NCBI GenBank assembly: GCA_017116025.1 | Contig: JAFITR010000083.1 | Span: 1-6,794, forward strand | DNA: 6,794 nucleotides | From: Simkania negevensis | Lineage (GTDB): Bacteria > Chlamydiota > Chlamydiia > Chlamydiales > JAFITR01 | Direction: 5' to 3' | Part shown: piece by piece, positions 5,784-6,794 of the stretch | How positions within the stretch are numbered: position 1 is the stretch's first letter | Layout of the letters: each line of letters opens with the position of its first letter | Notes under the pieces: generated by a model | Seen by the model: only the letters and a program-made list of their open reading frames with translations | The model's database searches: none | What the model was told of the DNA's origin: nothing | Made by a program: the position numbers and the translations under genes

Positions 5784-6746
5784 ATGAGCTTAATAAGCGC
5801 CATTTCAATGGTGCGTAGTATCTCGTCAGGAGTTTCTTCTCTCTCTTCTCCAGAGGAAAAAGGTGATTTACAGGGGAGGTCTGTATCCCGCTGGACTTGG
5901 CGTGACGGGGTTTTCCTTGTTGCTACGATCGCCGCTGTTGCAGGGGCGATTCTGACAGCATTGACGCAGTCTTATTTGCTCGTTGGATTGTTCGGTATTG
6001 CTGTTATAGGCTCTTTCGCTGGTTGGTACTCTTGGAGGCAGTATCGCGAGGTAGGCAATTTTAAAACGGTAACGCAAGATCTTGCTAAAGAACGCGATAA
6101 GCTGCGTGAAGAACGCAACGAACTTCACAAAAACAATGAAGAGTATAAGAAGGAGAATGAACGGCTTCAGGCGACTATCTCGCGGCTTGATGAGAAGATA
6201 GGGGTTCTTAAAAGCACAACAACGCAGTTGTCAGGCGAGATTAAGGGGTTCCAAAAACAAAATAAGCAGTTGGAGGGCCTTATCCAAGGGGTTGAGAAAA
6301 ACTTTGAAAAGCATATCGGCGTTTGTAGAAAGCTGATTGATGATATGGGTAAGAGTGACACACAGATAAAGACCTCGTTAAATCAGCTGTTGGTATTTTT
6401 TGAAATAGAGAGTAGTAGGTTTCGCGACGAGCTTGATCTTCTTCGCAAGTGTATTGGTGCACTGTCAGGAGAGCGAGTAAATGTAGACGAAATAAAAAAC
6501 AACTTTCAACTGTATGCAAAGAATTTAACACATCTTCAGGATCAATTGGATCGGGCGCGTTCAGATCTAGAAACAGCGACTCAAGAGCTTAAAACGGCAC
6601 AACAAGGCCTTTCTAGAGAAAGAGATGCGTTCGTTGAGATGGAGCGGCAGTTTGCTGAAACGGCCAGAGATCAGGAAAAAAGATTGGTCGATTTGCTCAA
6701 CCGTTTCGAGCAAGCGATGAAACCTCCAGAAACCAGTTGTTGTTAA
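5784..6746 (+). CDS. Putative Inc-like membrane protein with coiled coil and C-terminal Cys-Cys (320 aa)
   Basis: No named family is recognised. The N-terminus is Ser-rich (10 Ser in the first 22 residues) and uncleaved-looking, a composition often seen in type III secretion signals. Two hydrophobic segments (about 43-61 and 64-82) form a hairpin, followed by about 230 residues with no proline until Pro314-Pro315, strongly heptad-like at about 95-175 and 240-310. The protein ends PPETSCC. It shares architecture with its upstream neighbour and 13 identities in 40 ungapped residues just after the membrane hairpin, including ELHxxN and the IxxLD step, so the two are probably paralogues. The start is the ATG with AGGGGGA 10 nt upstream; a later ATG at codon 9 has no site. 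The gap to the upstream gene is 41 bp without an obvious terminator, which suggests co-transcription. Acting at a host-facing membrane is inference. Confidence 0.75.
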   Translation: MSLISAISMVRSISSGVSSLSSPEEKGDLQGRSVSRWTWRDGVFLVATIAAVAGAILTALTQSYLLVGLFGIAVIGSFAGWYSWRQYREVGNFKTVTQDLAKERDKLREERNELHKNNEEYKKENERLQATISRLDEKIGVLKSTTTQLSGEIKGFQKQNKQLEGLIQGVEKNFEKHIGVCRKLIDDMGKSDTQIKTSLNQLLVFFEIESSRFRDELDLLRKCIGALSGERVNVDEIKNNFQLYAKNLTHLQDQLDRARSDLETATQELKTAQQGLSRERDAFVEMERQFAETARDQEKRLVDLLNRFEQAMKPPETSCC

Positions 6747-6770
6747 GCTATAAATTGACTATCGGTTAGG

Positions 6771-6794
6771 CTGCACAATGCACCCCGGAGGGGT
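6771..6794 (+). terminator. Possible terminator hairpin cut by the window end
   Basis: Starting 24 nt after the stop of the second coiled-coil gene, CTGCACAATGC is followed by ACCCC (6782-6786), loop GGA and GGGGT (6790-6794), exactly at the end of the window. Five base pairs are visible. If the sequence outside continues with GCATTGTGCAG and then T residues, it is a strong intrinsic terminator. Only the inner stem can be seen. Confidence 0.4.

Overview
The window most resembles the chromosome of a member of the Chlamydiae, probably an environmental or amoeba-associated lineage rather than Chlamydia itself. Two things point there. The left two thirds carry housekeeping genes, including the F subunit of the Na+-translocating NADH:quinone reductase with a GGAGSSFGRSH nucleotide-binding loop that, from memory, matches chlamydial NqrF. 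The right third carries two adjacent proteins with a paired hydrophobic segment followed by long coiled coil, the architecture of chlamydial inclusion-membrane (Inc/IncA-like) proteins. Base composition is mid-range. No rRNA, tRNA, CRISPR array, transposase or phage gene is visible. The phylum assignment is an inference; a similarity search would settle it.

Layout, minus strand, read right to left: nqrF (4333-3047), nadE (2959-1328) and the first 330 codons of hemN (992 to the left edge, where the gene runs out of the window). The three reading frames are intact and their catalytic motifs are present. nqrF and nadE are 87 bp apart with a hairpin between them. nadE and hemN are separated by 335 bp holding a large inverted repeat of CACAGAG words and a good hemN promoter candidate.

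Layout, plus strand: after a 404 bp divergent spacer come two coiled-coil membrane proteins, of 334 aa (4738-5742) and 320 aa (5784-6746). They are 41 bp apart, probably form one transcription unit, and look like diverged tandem duplicates. The window ends inside what may be a terminator hairpin.

Function: nadE makes NAD+, the Na+-NQR complex oxidises NADH and pumps sodium, and hemN works in anaerobic-type haem synthesis, so the left block is redox and cofactor metabolism. The right block has no metabolic link and is best read as candidate secreted effectors acting at a host-derived membrane. The most interesting items are this paralogous pair, the eight-cysteine cluster just ahead of the membrane hairpin in the first protein, the C-terminal Cys-Cys of the second, and two families of 9-nt-periodic repeats confined to the intergenic spacers. 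The plus strand looks G-rich in the lines sampled from both gene orientations, which suggests a replication-strand bias.
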